Assembly (NCBI RefSeq): GCF_042660705.1
Contig: NZ_JBHSUQ010000001.1
Direction: 5' to 3' (one strand)
DNA from: Undibacterium_A arcticum
Lineage (GTDB): Bacteria > Pseudomonadota > Gammaproteobacteria > Burkholderiales > Burkholderiaceae_D
Length of the DNA: 64,000 bases
The first letter of the stretch is position 1. Each line of letters starts with the position of its first letter. A program made the translations under genes and the position numbers. Below the pieces are notes generated by a model. It searched no databases. It was not told where the DNA came from and worked only from the letters and a program-made list of their open reading frames with translations. This document shows positions 18,087 through 26,725 of this stretch, piece by piece.

Positions 18087-19263
18087 ATGAGCTTTCGCAT
18101 AAATTCCGTACTACGCCAGGTTGCAGCCCCACCCATCGCCGATGCCCAGGCGTGGGTTGCAGGCCGCTCATTCCCGGCCGATTGTCCGCTGCTCGATGTG
18201 TCACAAGCCGTGCCGAGTTACGCCCCGGCGCTGGCGTTGCAAACTTTTCTGGCAGAACAGGTATTGCAGCCAACGACCGCGCTGTATACCGAGATCGCCG
18301 GCTTGCCAGCGCTGCGGCGCGAACTGGCCGCCGAGTTGGCGCGTGACTACGCCGGTACGATCACCCACGAGAACATCGCGATTACCGCAGGCTGCAATGA
18401 AGCATTCGCGGTAACCATGATGGCATTGGCTGAACCGGGCGATGAAGTATTGTTGCCTCTGCCGTATTACTTCAATCAGCAGATGTGGCTGCAAACGCTG
18501 GGCATCAAGCCGGTGTATATACCATTCAATGCGGATAATCACGGCACGCCTGATATTAAGGCGATCGCCGATCGCATCACCGGACGTACCCGCGCGCTGG
18601 TATTGGTCACCCCAAACAATCCGACCGGCGCCATTTATTCGGCCGAGTTCATCGAGCAATGTTTCGAGTTGGCGAAAGACCATGGCTTTGCACTGGTGCT
18701 GGATGAAACTTATAAGGATTTTCGCGACGATACCGGCACGCCACCGCACCGCTTGTTCGCCCGCGCCGACTGGCCGGAGGCATTGATACATTTGTATAGT
18801 TTCCAAGGCCTACGCGCTTACCGGATATCGTGTCGGCAGTGTGACAGCGGGCACGAGTCTGCAAGCTGAAATTGCAAAACTGCTCGACTGCATCACGATC
18901 TGTGCGCCGCGTATCGGTCAACTTGCCGCGCTGTTCGGACTGCGTCATCTGGACGCCTGGCGCAACGAAAAGCGCCACATCATGCAGGCACGAAACACCG
19001 TGTTGAAAAATATCTTCGCAACGCCGGCGAATGGATTTCGCCTGGTGTCATCCGGCGCGTATTTCGCGTATCTGGAACACCCATTTTCATCATTGAGCGC
19101 GTACGATGTCGCGCGTCATCTGGCCGATGAACATAACCTGCTATGTCTTCCTGGTACCATGTTTGGCCCGGGGCAGGAGCGATTTCTACGGGTGGCGTTT
19201 GCCAATCTTGAGGTTGAGCAAATAGTTGAATTCGGTCGACGACTGGGCGACGTAAGCCTATGA
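18087..19263 (+). CDS. aruH: PLP aminotransferase, probable arginine:pyruvate transaminase (one frameshift)
   Basis: Fold-type I class I/II aminotransferase, about 390 aa. The N-terminal part carries ITAGCNEAFAVTMMAL, LLPLPYYFNQQMWL, LVLVTPNNPTGAIYS and VLDETYKDF. At 18803-18804 the frame breaks inside the PLP lysine motif: adding two bases gives SFSKAYALTGYRVGSVTAG, in which K binds the cofactor. The rest (RFLRVAFANLEVEQ) carries the substrate-binding arginine. AruH starts the arginine transaminase pathway by moving the alpha-amino group of arginine to pyruvate, giving 2-ketoarginine and alanine. The assignment depends on the adjacent aruI/gbuA-like genes. It is last in the operon. No clear terminator was found after it. 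Confidence 0.82.
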
Positions 19264-19383
19264 AGTTGTTTATATAGGGAGAATAATCCTTGGTTCTTTC
19301 GCACCAAGCCTATGGAGTCGGATTCGGAAATATTGAGCGGCTTCACAAAAAAACGATGATGCGGCTCGGCGGACATTGACAGC

Positions 19384-19566
19384 ATGCGATTTCCATTGGA
19401 CCTCATCTTGGTATGCGTTCGATGGATCGCAGCGTATCCGTTAAGTTACCGCCGTTTTGAGAAAATGATGGAACAGCGTGGCGTGAAGCTCGACCATTCA
19501 TCGACCAATCGCAGGGCAATTAGGTTTCTCCGATTGTTTGAAGGCTGCTTCCGCCAGCAGGAACGC
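19384..19566 (+). pseudogene. IS6-family transposase remnant (N-terminal fragment)
   Basis: About 60 residues (MRFPLDLILVCVRWIAAYPL, then SYRRFEKMMEQRGVKLDHSS) match the start of IS6/IS26-type transposases up to the RPVG before the catalytic DDE core. The frame then runs into unrelated sequence. No IS6 terminal repeat was seen on either side. It is a decayed relic and marks the junction between the arginine cluster and the next region. Bases 19264-19383 and 19567-19683 contain nothing else I can name. Confidence 0.8.
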
Positions 19567-19683
19567 CCGGTCGGTCATGCACTGCATCGAAAAGGCGCTA
19601 GATCTCCTTTACCCTTCCTCGCTTGATACTCCTCAGATTCTTGATCCACCGCAAGTTTCCTGGCGGGATTCGATCATATTCCA

Positions 19684-20502
19684 ATGAACCTCTATCAAAC
19701 TGTGTCGTCGGTACTTGCCGCGCGCGGGATACGCCGGAATGGAATGAAAAAACTGAGATTGTCCTGGCCCGAGCGGCCCATGTTGCTGATTGCGCTGATC
19801 CTGTCGATTCCTGCGTTCTATCTGGTATTGACCGGGGCACAACCATCTTATCGCAGCGCCGGCCACTGGCTTTATGGGGTGGTGGCGACAATGATGAGCG
19901 TGGATATCCTTGTGACGTGCAACAGAGGACAGCGGGGCTGGGTAGGCGACCTGTCCAAAGTGGATCTGTTAGTTTTGCTGGGGGCGTTGGCCAGCACCTG
20001 GCCTACCGAATCCCCGTGGTCGAATATCGAATGGCTATTGCGCCTGGGATATTGTGGTGTCGTATTTATCCGTTTGGCGACATTGTTAGCAAAATACGTC
20101 GCCCCGCATCGACTGCTGCAAATCGTCACATTAGCCGTGTTCGTGCTAGCCATCGCTGGTGCAGGGTTCTTCTGGCTGGAGCCAAAGGTTCACACCTACG
20201 CTGACGGGGTTTGGCTGGCATTCATCACCGGTGCAACGGTCGGCTATGGCGATTTGGTCCCGTCCACTCCTGCGTCCCGTATCTTTGCCGCCTTTATCGT
20301 GTTGCTTGGCTATGCGCTGTTCTCCGTGGTCACGGCGAGCATTGCCGCGCTCCTGGTTGGCGAAGACGAGAAGCGCTTCATGCGGGGACTGCATTCAGAT
20401 ATGCGCATGTTGCGTGAGGAAATTGCCGCATTGCGTGCAGGATTGCGCGATTCACTTTCTGCGCCGAACAGTGGCGCTGGTGAAAACAAGGATAAGAATT
20501 GA
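19684..20502 (+). CDS. Voltage-gated-like potassium channel protein
   Basis: An inner-membrane protein of 272 aa with six membrane segments. The pore loop before the last segment has the potassium selectivity filter TVGYGD (about residue 184). The fourth segment carries spaced arginines (LLRLGYCGVVFIRLATLLAK), like a weak voltage sensor. A short charged, helical C-terminal tail (EDEKRFMRGLHSDMRMLREE) could form a coiled coil. There is no RCK domain. The start may be ATG 19684 or ATG 19744 (MKKLRLSWPERPM); neither has a strong ribosome site. The gene is intact. Physiological role unknown; it could set membrane potential. Confidence 0.85.
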   Translation: MNLYQTVSSVLAARGIRRNGMKKLRLSWPERPMLLIALILSIPAFYLVLTGAQPSYRSAGHWLYGVVATMMSVDILVTCNRGQRGWVGDLSKVDLLVLLGALASTWPTESPWSNIEWLLRLGYCGVVFIRLATLLAKYVAPHRLLQIVTLAVFVLAIAGAGFFWLEPKVHTYADGVWLAFITGATVGYGDLVPSTPASRIFAAFIVLLGYALFSVVTASIAALLVGEDEKRFMRGLHSDMRMLREEIAALRAGLRDSLSAPNSGAGENKDKN

Positions 20503-20667
20503 AACCGGAACAAGTTGTGCAAGCTGATCGCTGTCGCGATCGGTGAGCTGCTGAGGAAGCGATCCGCTTCGTCAATGTCCTCGTTATGTTTTTTTTGATC
20601 TAGGTCATTTTTTTTGACGGACCGACTTGCTACATTCTGGCATCCGCATTTGAACAGGAAGACGATT

Positions 20668-21823
20668 GTGTTGGAAACTGTATTCCCGTTATTGAAAGTA
20701 AAAGATAAATTATTGCTGCCGATTGTCCAGGGCGGCATGGGCATCGGCATTTCCGCACACCGCCTCGCGGGGAATGTCGCCAGGCTGGGTGCCGTCGGCA
20801 CCATATCGAGCGTCGATCTGCGTCGACATCATGCGGACCTGATGGTCCAAACCAACCGCTCACGCGAGAAGGAAGTGATCAATGCGGTAACCTGGTCGCA
20901 CTCGATCGCGAGATCCGCGCTGCGAAGGAAATATCCTGTGGACGCGGCATGATAGCGGTGAATGTGATGCGTGCGGTGGCGGATTATTCTTCCTATGTTC
21001 GCCAATCCTGCGAGAGCGGCGCCGACGCAGTGGTGGTTGGAGCTGGTTTGCCGCTTGATTTGCCTGAGCTGACTTCCGACCATCCTGACGTCGCGTTGAT
21101 TCCAATTTTGTCCGATGCACGTGGCATCGCACTGCTTCTGAAAAAGTGGATGCGCAAGAATCGCTTGCCCGATGCGATTGTGATTGAAAGTCCGCTTCAC
21201 GCAGCGGGTCATCTGGGCGCTGCGCGGTTGGAGGATGTGAACGATGCCAACTACGCTTTCCTGTGGTATTGGAAGCGACCTTGGAATTATTTCGGCAGCT
21301 CGGAATCGAGCGGGAACGGATCCCTTTGATCGCCGCAGGCGGCATCCACAGTCACGAGCAGATGCATACGTTATTTGCGTTGGGCGCAAGCGCTGTTCAA
21401 CTCGGAACGCCGTTTGCGGTGACCCAAGAGGGGGATGCTCATCCCAACTTCAAGCAAGTACTGGCCGACGCGCGCCCGGAAGATATCGTTACCTTCATGA
21501 GCGTTGCAGGACTGCCAGCACGTGCGGTACGCACCCCTTGGCTTGTCAATTATTTGGATAAGGAAGAAAAGCTGCAGAAAAAGGCAAAAGCCAGGCAATG
21601 CACGGTGGGTTTCGATTGCCTGCAGCAATGCGGCTTGCGTGACGGTATCGGCAAGGCTGGCCAGTTTTGCATCGATACGCAACTCGCTTTTGCATTGAAC
21701 GGGGACATCAAACGCGGATTGTTTTTCCGGGGCTCGGAGAGTCTGCCCTTTGGCAGCGCCATCAGGCCGGTGCGAGAACTGATTGAGTATTTTCTGACCG
21801 GAGCGCGTCCAGTCCTGCCTTAA
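20668..21823 (+). CDS. Nitronate monooxygenase / FabK-like flavoprotein (two frameshifts)
   Basis: An FMN-dependent TIM-barrel enzyme of the 2-nitropropane dioxygenase family. GTG 20668 follows AGGAAG. Three blocks in successive frames fit together. Block 1 has LLLPIVQGGMGIGISAHRLA. Block 2 has RGMIAVNVM and the catalytic-region IESPLHAAGHLGA. Block 3 has IPLIAAGGIHSHEQMHTLFA, LGASAVQLGTPFAVTQEG and a cysteine-bearing tail VGFDCLQQCGLRDG. One G added at GG 20886-20887 gives NAGNLVALDREI. One C added at CC 21260-21261 gives YAFPVVLEATLELF. The repaired length is about 385 aa. An imperfect FNR-like site (20595-20608) lies 60 bases upstream. The true substrate is unknown. Confidence 0.83.
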
Positions 21824-21829
21824 GTGCGC

Positions 21830-22125
21830 CTAATGTTCTAGAGCGGTGACGCTGCGCTTAATCAACGCAGCGCTCTCACGCAGTGCGTCCTTTTCACGCT
21901 CATCGGCCGTTGGCTGCAGCGTCGAATGGATGCCGGAGCGTCCGATGATATGCGGAAGAGGCAGCGCGATATCGGCGATGCCTTCGACGGCAGGGACCAC
22001 CGAACAAGCGGCAAACACGGTCCGCTCCTCATATAGGATGCAACGGTTCAAGCGCGCAAGCGCTGCACCAATACCGTAATACGTCGCGCCTTTGCCATCG
22101 ATGATGCTGTAAGCGTCGCGGCGTA
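21830..22125 (-). pseudogene. L-lactate dehydrogenase remnant (C-terminal ~95 residues)
   Basis: On the reverse strand from about 22125 the sequence reads VRRDAYSIIDGKGATYYGIG, followed by AALARLNRCIL and EGIADIALPLPHIIGR. These are the last third of a bacterial L-lactate dehydrogenase, including the conserved GATYYGIG loop. The N-terminal NAD-binding part and the catalytic histidine domain are absent; upstream sequence is unrelated. The gene was truncated by a deletion or rearrangement rather than by a point frameshift. Confidence 0.8.
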
Positions 22126-22175
22126 CGCTCGGACAATGAAGCTTACAAGCCTTTTGATGGTGTTATTTCCAGATA

Positions 22176-23015
22176 TCAGTGCGACATCAGCACCGGAACC
22201 GTCATCGTTTTGAGCATGGTCTTTGTGACGCTGCCTAACAATACTTCACGAAAACGCGTATGGCCATATCCCCCCATCACCATCAAATCGGAGCGCATAT
22301 CTGCTGCCAGGGATAGCAGCGCGTCGCCGACATCGAGTTCGGTATGCTGTTGTAGGACCTCAATCTTGATATCGTGCCGGGCCAGGTATAGCGCGACATC
22401 TGCTCCCGGCTGTGCGCCATGCATATCCGATAGTGCGGGGGGATTGAACAGTGCTACGGTGACATTTTTTGCTCGCTTGAGCAGCGGGATCGCATTCGTG
22501 ACCGCTCGGGTGGCTTCCATGCTGCCGTCCCATGCGACCAGTGCGTTGTTTCCAACGAGATCAAACTGACCTGCATAGGGGATGATCAACACCGGGCGCG
22601 CGCAATTGAGCATCACATATTCAGGAAGATCGGCTATGACGCCAGGGGATGATTGATCCGGGTCGCTTTGGCTGACGACCACCAAATCACAGTAACGGGT
22701 TTGCAGGGAAAGACCTCCTTCCGGTTCATCATCAACCAATCGCTTCTCGTACGAGAGCACGCCCATTTTCTTGGCGATTGCATCAAACGCCGCGAGCGCC
22801 TGGTTGGCGCGTTCGTAGAAAGAATCGATATGGGCGGCCACGATTGTTCCAGTGAAATCCATCATGCTGTCCTGGTAAACGAAGCGTGAGATACCGGTCA
22901 TCGCGGCACCGATCAAATGCGCATTTTCCGCAATCGCTATTTCTGCGGCGATTTTGATGCGCATCGTCGCATGCCTGGATTGATCTACGTGCACGAGAAT
23001 CGTCTTGTAAGCCAT
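22176..23015 (-). CDS. Universal stress protein (UspA superfamily), tandem-domain form
   Basis: A cytosolic protein of 279 aa, twice the size of a single Usp domain. The N-terminal half starts MAYKTILVHVDQSRHATMR. The C-terminal half carries the ATP-binding signature GGYGHTRFREVLLGSVTKTM (G-2x-G-9x-G-S), so the second domain probably binds ATP. Usp proteins of this type are commonly induced under low oxygen or energy stress, consistent with the FNR-linked genes further along, though no clear FNR box was found directly before its start. The gene is intact. Confidence 0.88.
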   Translation of the reverse strand: MAYKTILVHVDQSRHATMRIKIAAEIAIAENAHLIGAAMTGISRFVYQDSMMDFTGTIVAAHIDSFYERANQALAAFDAIAKKMGVLSYEKRLVDDEPEGGLSLQTRYCDLVVVSQSDPDQSSPGVIADLPEYVMLNCARPVLIIPYAGQFDLVGNNALVAWDGSMEATRAVTNAIPLLKRAKNVTVALFNPPALSDMHGAQPGADVALYLARHDIKIEVLQQHTELDVGDALLSLAADMRSDLMVMGGYGHTRFREVLLGSVTKTMLKTMTVPVLMSH

Positions 23016-23082
23016 GGAATTTCCTTTTCTTGATTGACCTTATTGGAGTTTGTAGATCATCCGCTCATGAAGATATCGCTTT

Positions 23083-23256
23083 TCAAATGCGCTTGAGCCA
23101 TGCATATACCGGACACCATCCGATGGCTCCGGTGACTAACGGCACCCAGCCAATTAGTCCTACCCAACGCCATTCGGTACTGAGCAAGACAAGCATGCTG
23201 AACAATCCAAGCCCGGTAACGATGCGAATGACGCGTTCGGTGGTTCCTATATTCAT
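23083..23256 (-). CDS. DUF2892-type inner membrane protein, 57 aa
   Basis: A small protein starting MNIGTTERVIRIVTGLGLF, with two hydrophobic segments (LGLFSMLVLLS and WVPLVTGAIGWCPVYAWL). This is the YgaP-tail/DUF2892 pattern, including the GWCPVY motif. The frame is open further upstream to 23400, but that part looks non-coding. Function unknown; relatives are found fused to rhodanese domains. The FNR box at 23387-23400 lies about 130 bases upstream and could act on this strand as well. Confidence 0.75.
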   Translation of the reverse strand: MNIGTTERVIRIVTGLGLFSMLVLLSTEWRWVGLIGWVPLVTGAIGWCPVYAWLKRI

Positions 23257-23386
23257 GACAGACTCTATAGATATGATGGCATCCAGATGTCGGGAGGAGA
23301 CTGATATCTGCACGCATTTAGCGTAAGCGGTAACACGATGGTAGTCCAGAAACAAACGAGTGCTTGAAGGTAATGCTCGGGGAATT

Positions 23387-23428
23387 TTGATCCACATCAA
23401 TTGGAAAAATCACCCCTGTTTCTAGTAT
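23387..23428 (+). promoter_or_regulatory. FNR box with class II promoter
   Basis: TTGATCCACATCAA (23387-23400) is a perfect FNR/Anr site. A -10-like TAGTAT lies at 23423-23428, exactly where a class II FNR promoter centred at -41.5 would place it, 17 bases before the GNAT start codon. It predicts induction of the GNAT gene under oxygen limitation. Confidence 0.75.
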
Positions 23429-23444
23429 TGATCCCGACACGATA

Positions 23445-24059
23445 ATGAGGCGTTTATTTTTCAAAATAGAACTCAGTGCCGGCCCGTGTGCGAACGGAAT
23501 TGATCGGCTCGCCATTCGGCCATATCCTGAAGAACTGGAGCAGAGAATCGAGTGGCAGGGGCAGCCGTTGCTGCTGCGGCCGGTCAAACCGGAAGACGGT
23601 CAAGCGCACGTCGCGTTTTTCAACGCACTCGATCCGGAAGATGTGCGCTATCGTATGTTCATCAGAATACGCGAATTGCAGCCATCGCAACTGGCGCGAT
23701 TTACGCAGATCGACTACGACCGCGAGATGGCCTTCATCGCGACCAGACGGCGGCCGGATGGCGGATGTGAAACGCTGGGTGTTGCGCGCGTCGTTGCGGA
23801 TCCGGACAATGATCAGGCGGAATTCGCGATCATCGTGCGCTCCGACCTGAAAGGGCAAGGGCTTGGCCGCGTGTTGATGTCAAAATTGATCGATTATTGC
23901 CGCAGCCGCGGCACCCGCGAGATGGCGGGCGAAGCCTTGCCGCACAATACCCGGGTTCTCAACTTGGTGAACAAGTTGGGGTTTGATGTGAAGCCGTCGT
24001 CCGAAGACGGAACGATGCATCTGCATCTGGACCTTGCCGCATCGCCGATGCGCCGCTAA
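23445..24059 (+). CDS. GNAT acetyltransferase, resembling the C-terminal domain of Pat/YfiQ
   Basis: A protein of 204 aa. The start region (IDRLAIRPYPEELEQRI) and LRPVKPEDGQAHVAFFNALD match the linker and acetyltransferase domain found at the C-terminus of the ~900-residue lysine acetyltransferases fused to an ADP-forming acyl-CoA synthetase domain. The acetyl-CoA loop (VRSDLKGQGLGRVLMSKLID) is intact. The synthetase part is absent here. It could be a functional stand-alone lysine acetyltransferase under FNR control or a truncated remnant; the well-placed promoter favours function. Targets might include metabolic enzymes such as acetyl-CoA synthetase, by analogy only. Confidence 0.8.
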   Translation: MRRLFFKIELSAGPCANGIDRLAIRPYPEELEQRIEWQGQPLLLRPVKPEDGQAHVAFFNALDPEDVRYRMFIRIRELQPSQLARFTQIDYDREMAFIATRRRPDGGCETLGVARVVADPDNDQAEFAIIVRSDLKGQGLGRVLMSKLIDYCRSRGTREMAGEALPHNTRVLNLVNKLGFDVKPSSEDGTMHLHLDLAASPMRR

Positions 24060-24339
24060 GGGGTACTAGGCAGACCTGATCTCACGTGCAACAATATCCG
24101 AATTGATCGAAACCAATATCTGCCGGAGGCAGGAGACGGACACTTCCGGTCATTCATCGGATGCCCTCGGTTTTCAGTCGATTGCGGCTTACTGATGGAT
24201 ACGAGGCGGATTTGCTCATACACTGTTAGTCTTGTCAGGATGTCACGAAATAGCGGTCCCGCGCTATATTGCTGAGTTCCAGCGTCCGCGCTTCCTTAAC
24301 CTCCAAAGCCCTGCCATGTATTTTCGACGAGGAATCTTC

Positions 24340-25158
24340 ATGCGCTTCCCACTACGACGAACTTTCATGTCCGTCATTTTGCTCACCGCCACGCAGGTCG
24401 TCATTGCGCAAACACCGAAAACCGTGTTCCTTGAGGACCTGACCTGGACCGAGCTGCGGGACCAGATTCAGTCGGGTAAGACCACCATCATTGTCCCCGT
24501 CGGCGGGACCGAGCAAAGCGGCCCTGATGTCGCGCTTGGCAAGCACAATGCGCGCGTGAAGGTGCTGTCACAGCGAATTGCGGAAGGACTGGGCAATGCG
24601 CTCGTCGCGCCGGTAGTAGCCTATGTGCCGGAAGGAAGCTATGCACCGCCGACATCCCACATGCGTTTTCCGGGCACCATCACAGTCCCGGACGACGTGT
24701 TTGAAAAAATGCTGGAGTCCGCAGCAAACAGCTTCAAGGTCCATGGATTCAGGAACATCGTCTTTCTCGGCGATCACGGCGGCTATCAGAACGATATCAA
24801 GCGAGTAGTCGCCCGACTCAACAAGACATGGTCCGGCTCGACATCCCGGGCATTCGTGCCGCCAGAATATTACGCCAGCAGCTCGGACGGTTATTCACAA
24901 ATCCTGCGCCAGCACGGCTATCGCGATGACGAGATCGGCACGCACGCGGGACTTGCGGACACGTCATTGCAGCTCGCGGTAGCACCGCAGATGGTGCGGC
25001 AGGATCGACTGCGAAACGGTCCGAGACTCGGCCCTGCTGACGGCGTCTATGGTGGTGACCCACGTCACTCGACCGCCGAACTCGGTCAGTTGGGCATCGA
25101 TGCGATCGTGTCGCGGACGATCAATGCTGTCAAGAAGGATACCGCGGCCCGCGAATGA
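24340..25158 (+). CDS. Creatininase-family protein, exported
   Basis: A metal-dependent amidohydrolase-like protein of 272 aa. ATG 24340 follows GAGGA and begins a signal peptide (MRFPLRRTFMSVILLTATQV, then VIAQTP). The family pattern is present: VGGTEQSGPDVALGKHN, SHMRFPGTITVPDD and FLGDHGGYQND, which supply the metal ligands E, H, D and H. The frame upstream to 24232 looks non-coding. Cytosolic creatininases lack a signal peptide, so the exported form probably acts on another substrate in the periplasm. Neighbour: the exported beta-propeller gene 45 bases downstream, probably co-transcribed. The gene is intact. Confidence 0.84.
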   Translation: MRFPLRRTFMSVILLTATQVVIAQTPKTVFLEDLTWTELRDQIQSGKTTIIVPVGGTEQSGPDVALGKHNARVKVLSQRIAEGLGNALVAPVVAYVPEGSYAPPTSHMRFPGTITVPDDVFEKMLESAANSFKVHGFRNIVFLGDHGGYQNDIKRVVARLNKTWSGSTSRAFVPPEYYASSSDGYSQILRQHGYRDDEIGTHAGLADTSLQLAVAPQMVRQDRLRNGPRLGPADGVYGGDPRHSTAELGQLGIDAIVSRTINAVKKDTAARE

Positions 25159-25203
25159 GTTCGCCGCCGTTTGACTTTTTCTCCACTCGATAAGGGATTC
25201 ACC

Positions 25204-26376
25204 ATGCATATTCATCCTCACCGTTCGTCGCGGCTCGCATCGTCTGTCGGTGCCGGCCTGGCTAGTTTATGGTTCACCTGCATCGCATCCGCGGCGCCGG
25301 CTATTACGACGGTAGTCGGCATGCCGCCCGTGGTGAATGCCAGCAATCTCTACAGCGAAGCGGGTGTCGACCACTTCAGCTCGGCGGTCGCGGGTGCCTC
25401 GCCACGAATTTATGTGCCCAATCTGCGCTCAAATGACGTCTATGTGATCGATCCGGCGACGTTAAAGGTGGTCGACAAGTTTCGCGTCGGCCATAGCCCG
25501 CAACACGTCGTCCCTTCGTGGGATCTGCAGACACTGTGGGTAGCCAACAATGCAGAAGGCCGCCGCGACAGCAGCCTGACTCCAATCGATCCGAAGACCG
25601 GGAAGCCCGGAAAGGAGGTCATGGTTGACGATCCCTACAACATGTACTTCACGCCGGATGGCAAGGAAGCAATCGTGGTGGCCGAGGCATACGCGCGACT
25701 GGACTTCCGCGATCCGCATACGATGGCACTCAAGTCGAGCCTTTCCATACCGCAGTGCAAAGGGATCAACCACGCCGACTTCTCGATTGACGGTAAGTAC
25801 GCGCTCTTCACCTGCGAATTTAACGCCAGCATCGCAAAGATCGACCTTGTGAACCGCAAGGTCGTCGGCTACCTGCAGCTTGCCAAGAAAGGCATGCCGC
25901 AGGACATCAGGATTTCGCCAGACGGCAAAGTGTTCTATGTCGCCGACATGATGGCCGATGGCGTTTTCGTCATTGACGGCGACAGTTTCACGAAAATCGG
26001 CATCATCGCGACCGGCGTGGGTACGCATGGGCTGTACCCGAGCCGTGACGGTACCAAGTTGTACGTCGCGAATCGCGGCACCAATCTGATTCACGGGCCG
26101 CGCCGTGGCAAAGGCAGTGTGTCGGTGATCGATTTTGCCACGCGCAAAGTCGTGACGACCTGGCCCATTCCCGGTGGCGGCAGTCCGGATATGGGCAATG
26201 TCAGCGCGGATGGCAAGACGTTGTGGCTGTCCGGTCGGTTCGACGACGTCGTCTATGCGATCAATACGACGACTGGTTCGGTTAAATCCATTCCGGTCGG
26301 CATGGAACCGCACGGCCTCACCGTCTGGCCGCAACCCGGTCGCTATTCGCTGGGCCACACGGGCAATATGCGCTGA
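25204..26376 (+). CDS. Exported YncE/YVTN-type beta-propeller protein
   Basis: A secreted or periplasmic protein of 390 aa with a signal peptide (LASSVGAGLASLWFTCIASA) after ATG 25204. The rest consists of repeats with the YVTN pattern: PRIYVPNLRSNDVYVIDPAT, KLYVANRGTNLIHGPRRGKG and KTLWLSGRFDDVVYAINTTT. This is a seven-blade propeller. Relatives bind ligands or partner proteins; no enzyme activity is implied. It is probably in one transcript with the creatininase-family gene. A second, distinct propeller lies at 62097-63490. Confidence 0.83.
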   Translation: MHIHPHRSSRLASSVGAGLASLWFTCIASAAPAITTVVGMPPVVNASNLYSEAGVDHFSSAVAGASPRIYVPNLRSNDVYVIDPATLKVVDKFRVGHSPQHVVPSWDLQTLWVANNAEGRRDSSLTPIDPKTGKPGKEVMVDDPYNMYFTPDGKEAIVVAEAYARLDFRDPHTMALKSSLSIPQCKGINHADFSIDGKYALFTCEFNASIAKIDLVNRKVVGYLQLAKKGMPQDIRISPDGKVFYVADMMADGVFVIDGDSFTKIGIIATGVGTHGLYPSRDGTKLYVANRGTNLIHGPRRGKGSVSVIDFATRKVVTTWPIPGGGSPDMGNVSADGKTLWLSGRFDDVVYAINTTTGSVKSIPVGMEPHGLTVWPQPGRYSLGHTGNMR

Positions 26377-26626
26377 CCACGAATAACATCCAGTTGACCA
26401 ACTAAGTGTAGGACCTTGCTAGCAAGCGTGGCACGAAGGCGCGGGTTCTGGTTTGCGGTCAATCGCAGTCGACAGAACCTTCGCCCTGGCATGCAATGAC
26501 TTCTGCTGCCAGGGTGAAAATCTCAGCACTGACCAAGAGTTGCTCAATACAAGCGCGAGGCGGCATCGCGCTCAGGTATCCATAATTTCTGACGTAGCGT
26601 ATTCCCAAGCAAGGTGTTGGTCGTTT

Positions 26627-26640
26627 TTGATGCAAGTCAA
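26627..26640 (+). promoter_or_regulatory. FNR box (one mismatch) upstream of hemN
   Basis: TTGATGCAAGTCAA differs from TTGATNNNNATCAA at one base and lies 86 bases before the hemN start. hemN is a well-known FNR/Anr target. The 349-base gap 26377-26725 holds this site and the CAGGAG ribosome site and nothing else I can identify. Confidence 0.6.
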
Positions 26641-26725
26641 AGTTATTGCGAGACGAGGTCCATACACTCCATGCGATCAGGTCACGTTCCAATCCTCGGT
26701 GTGGCCGCCAGCAGGAGTGACAAAA

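Noticed and set aside
24103..24116. TTGATCGAAACCAA as an FNR box for the creatininase gene
   Set aside because: One half-site is imperfect and it lies about 220 bases before the start codon with no fitting -10 element.
26453..26725. N-terminal extension of HemN by 91 residues
   Set aside because: The extension contains the FNR site, has no family similarity, and ATG 26726 has a good ribosome site.
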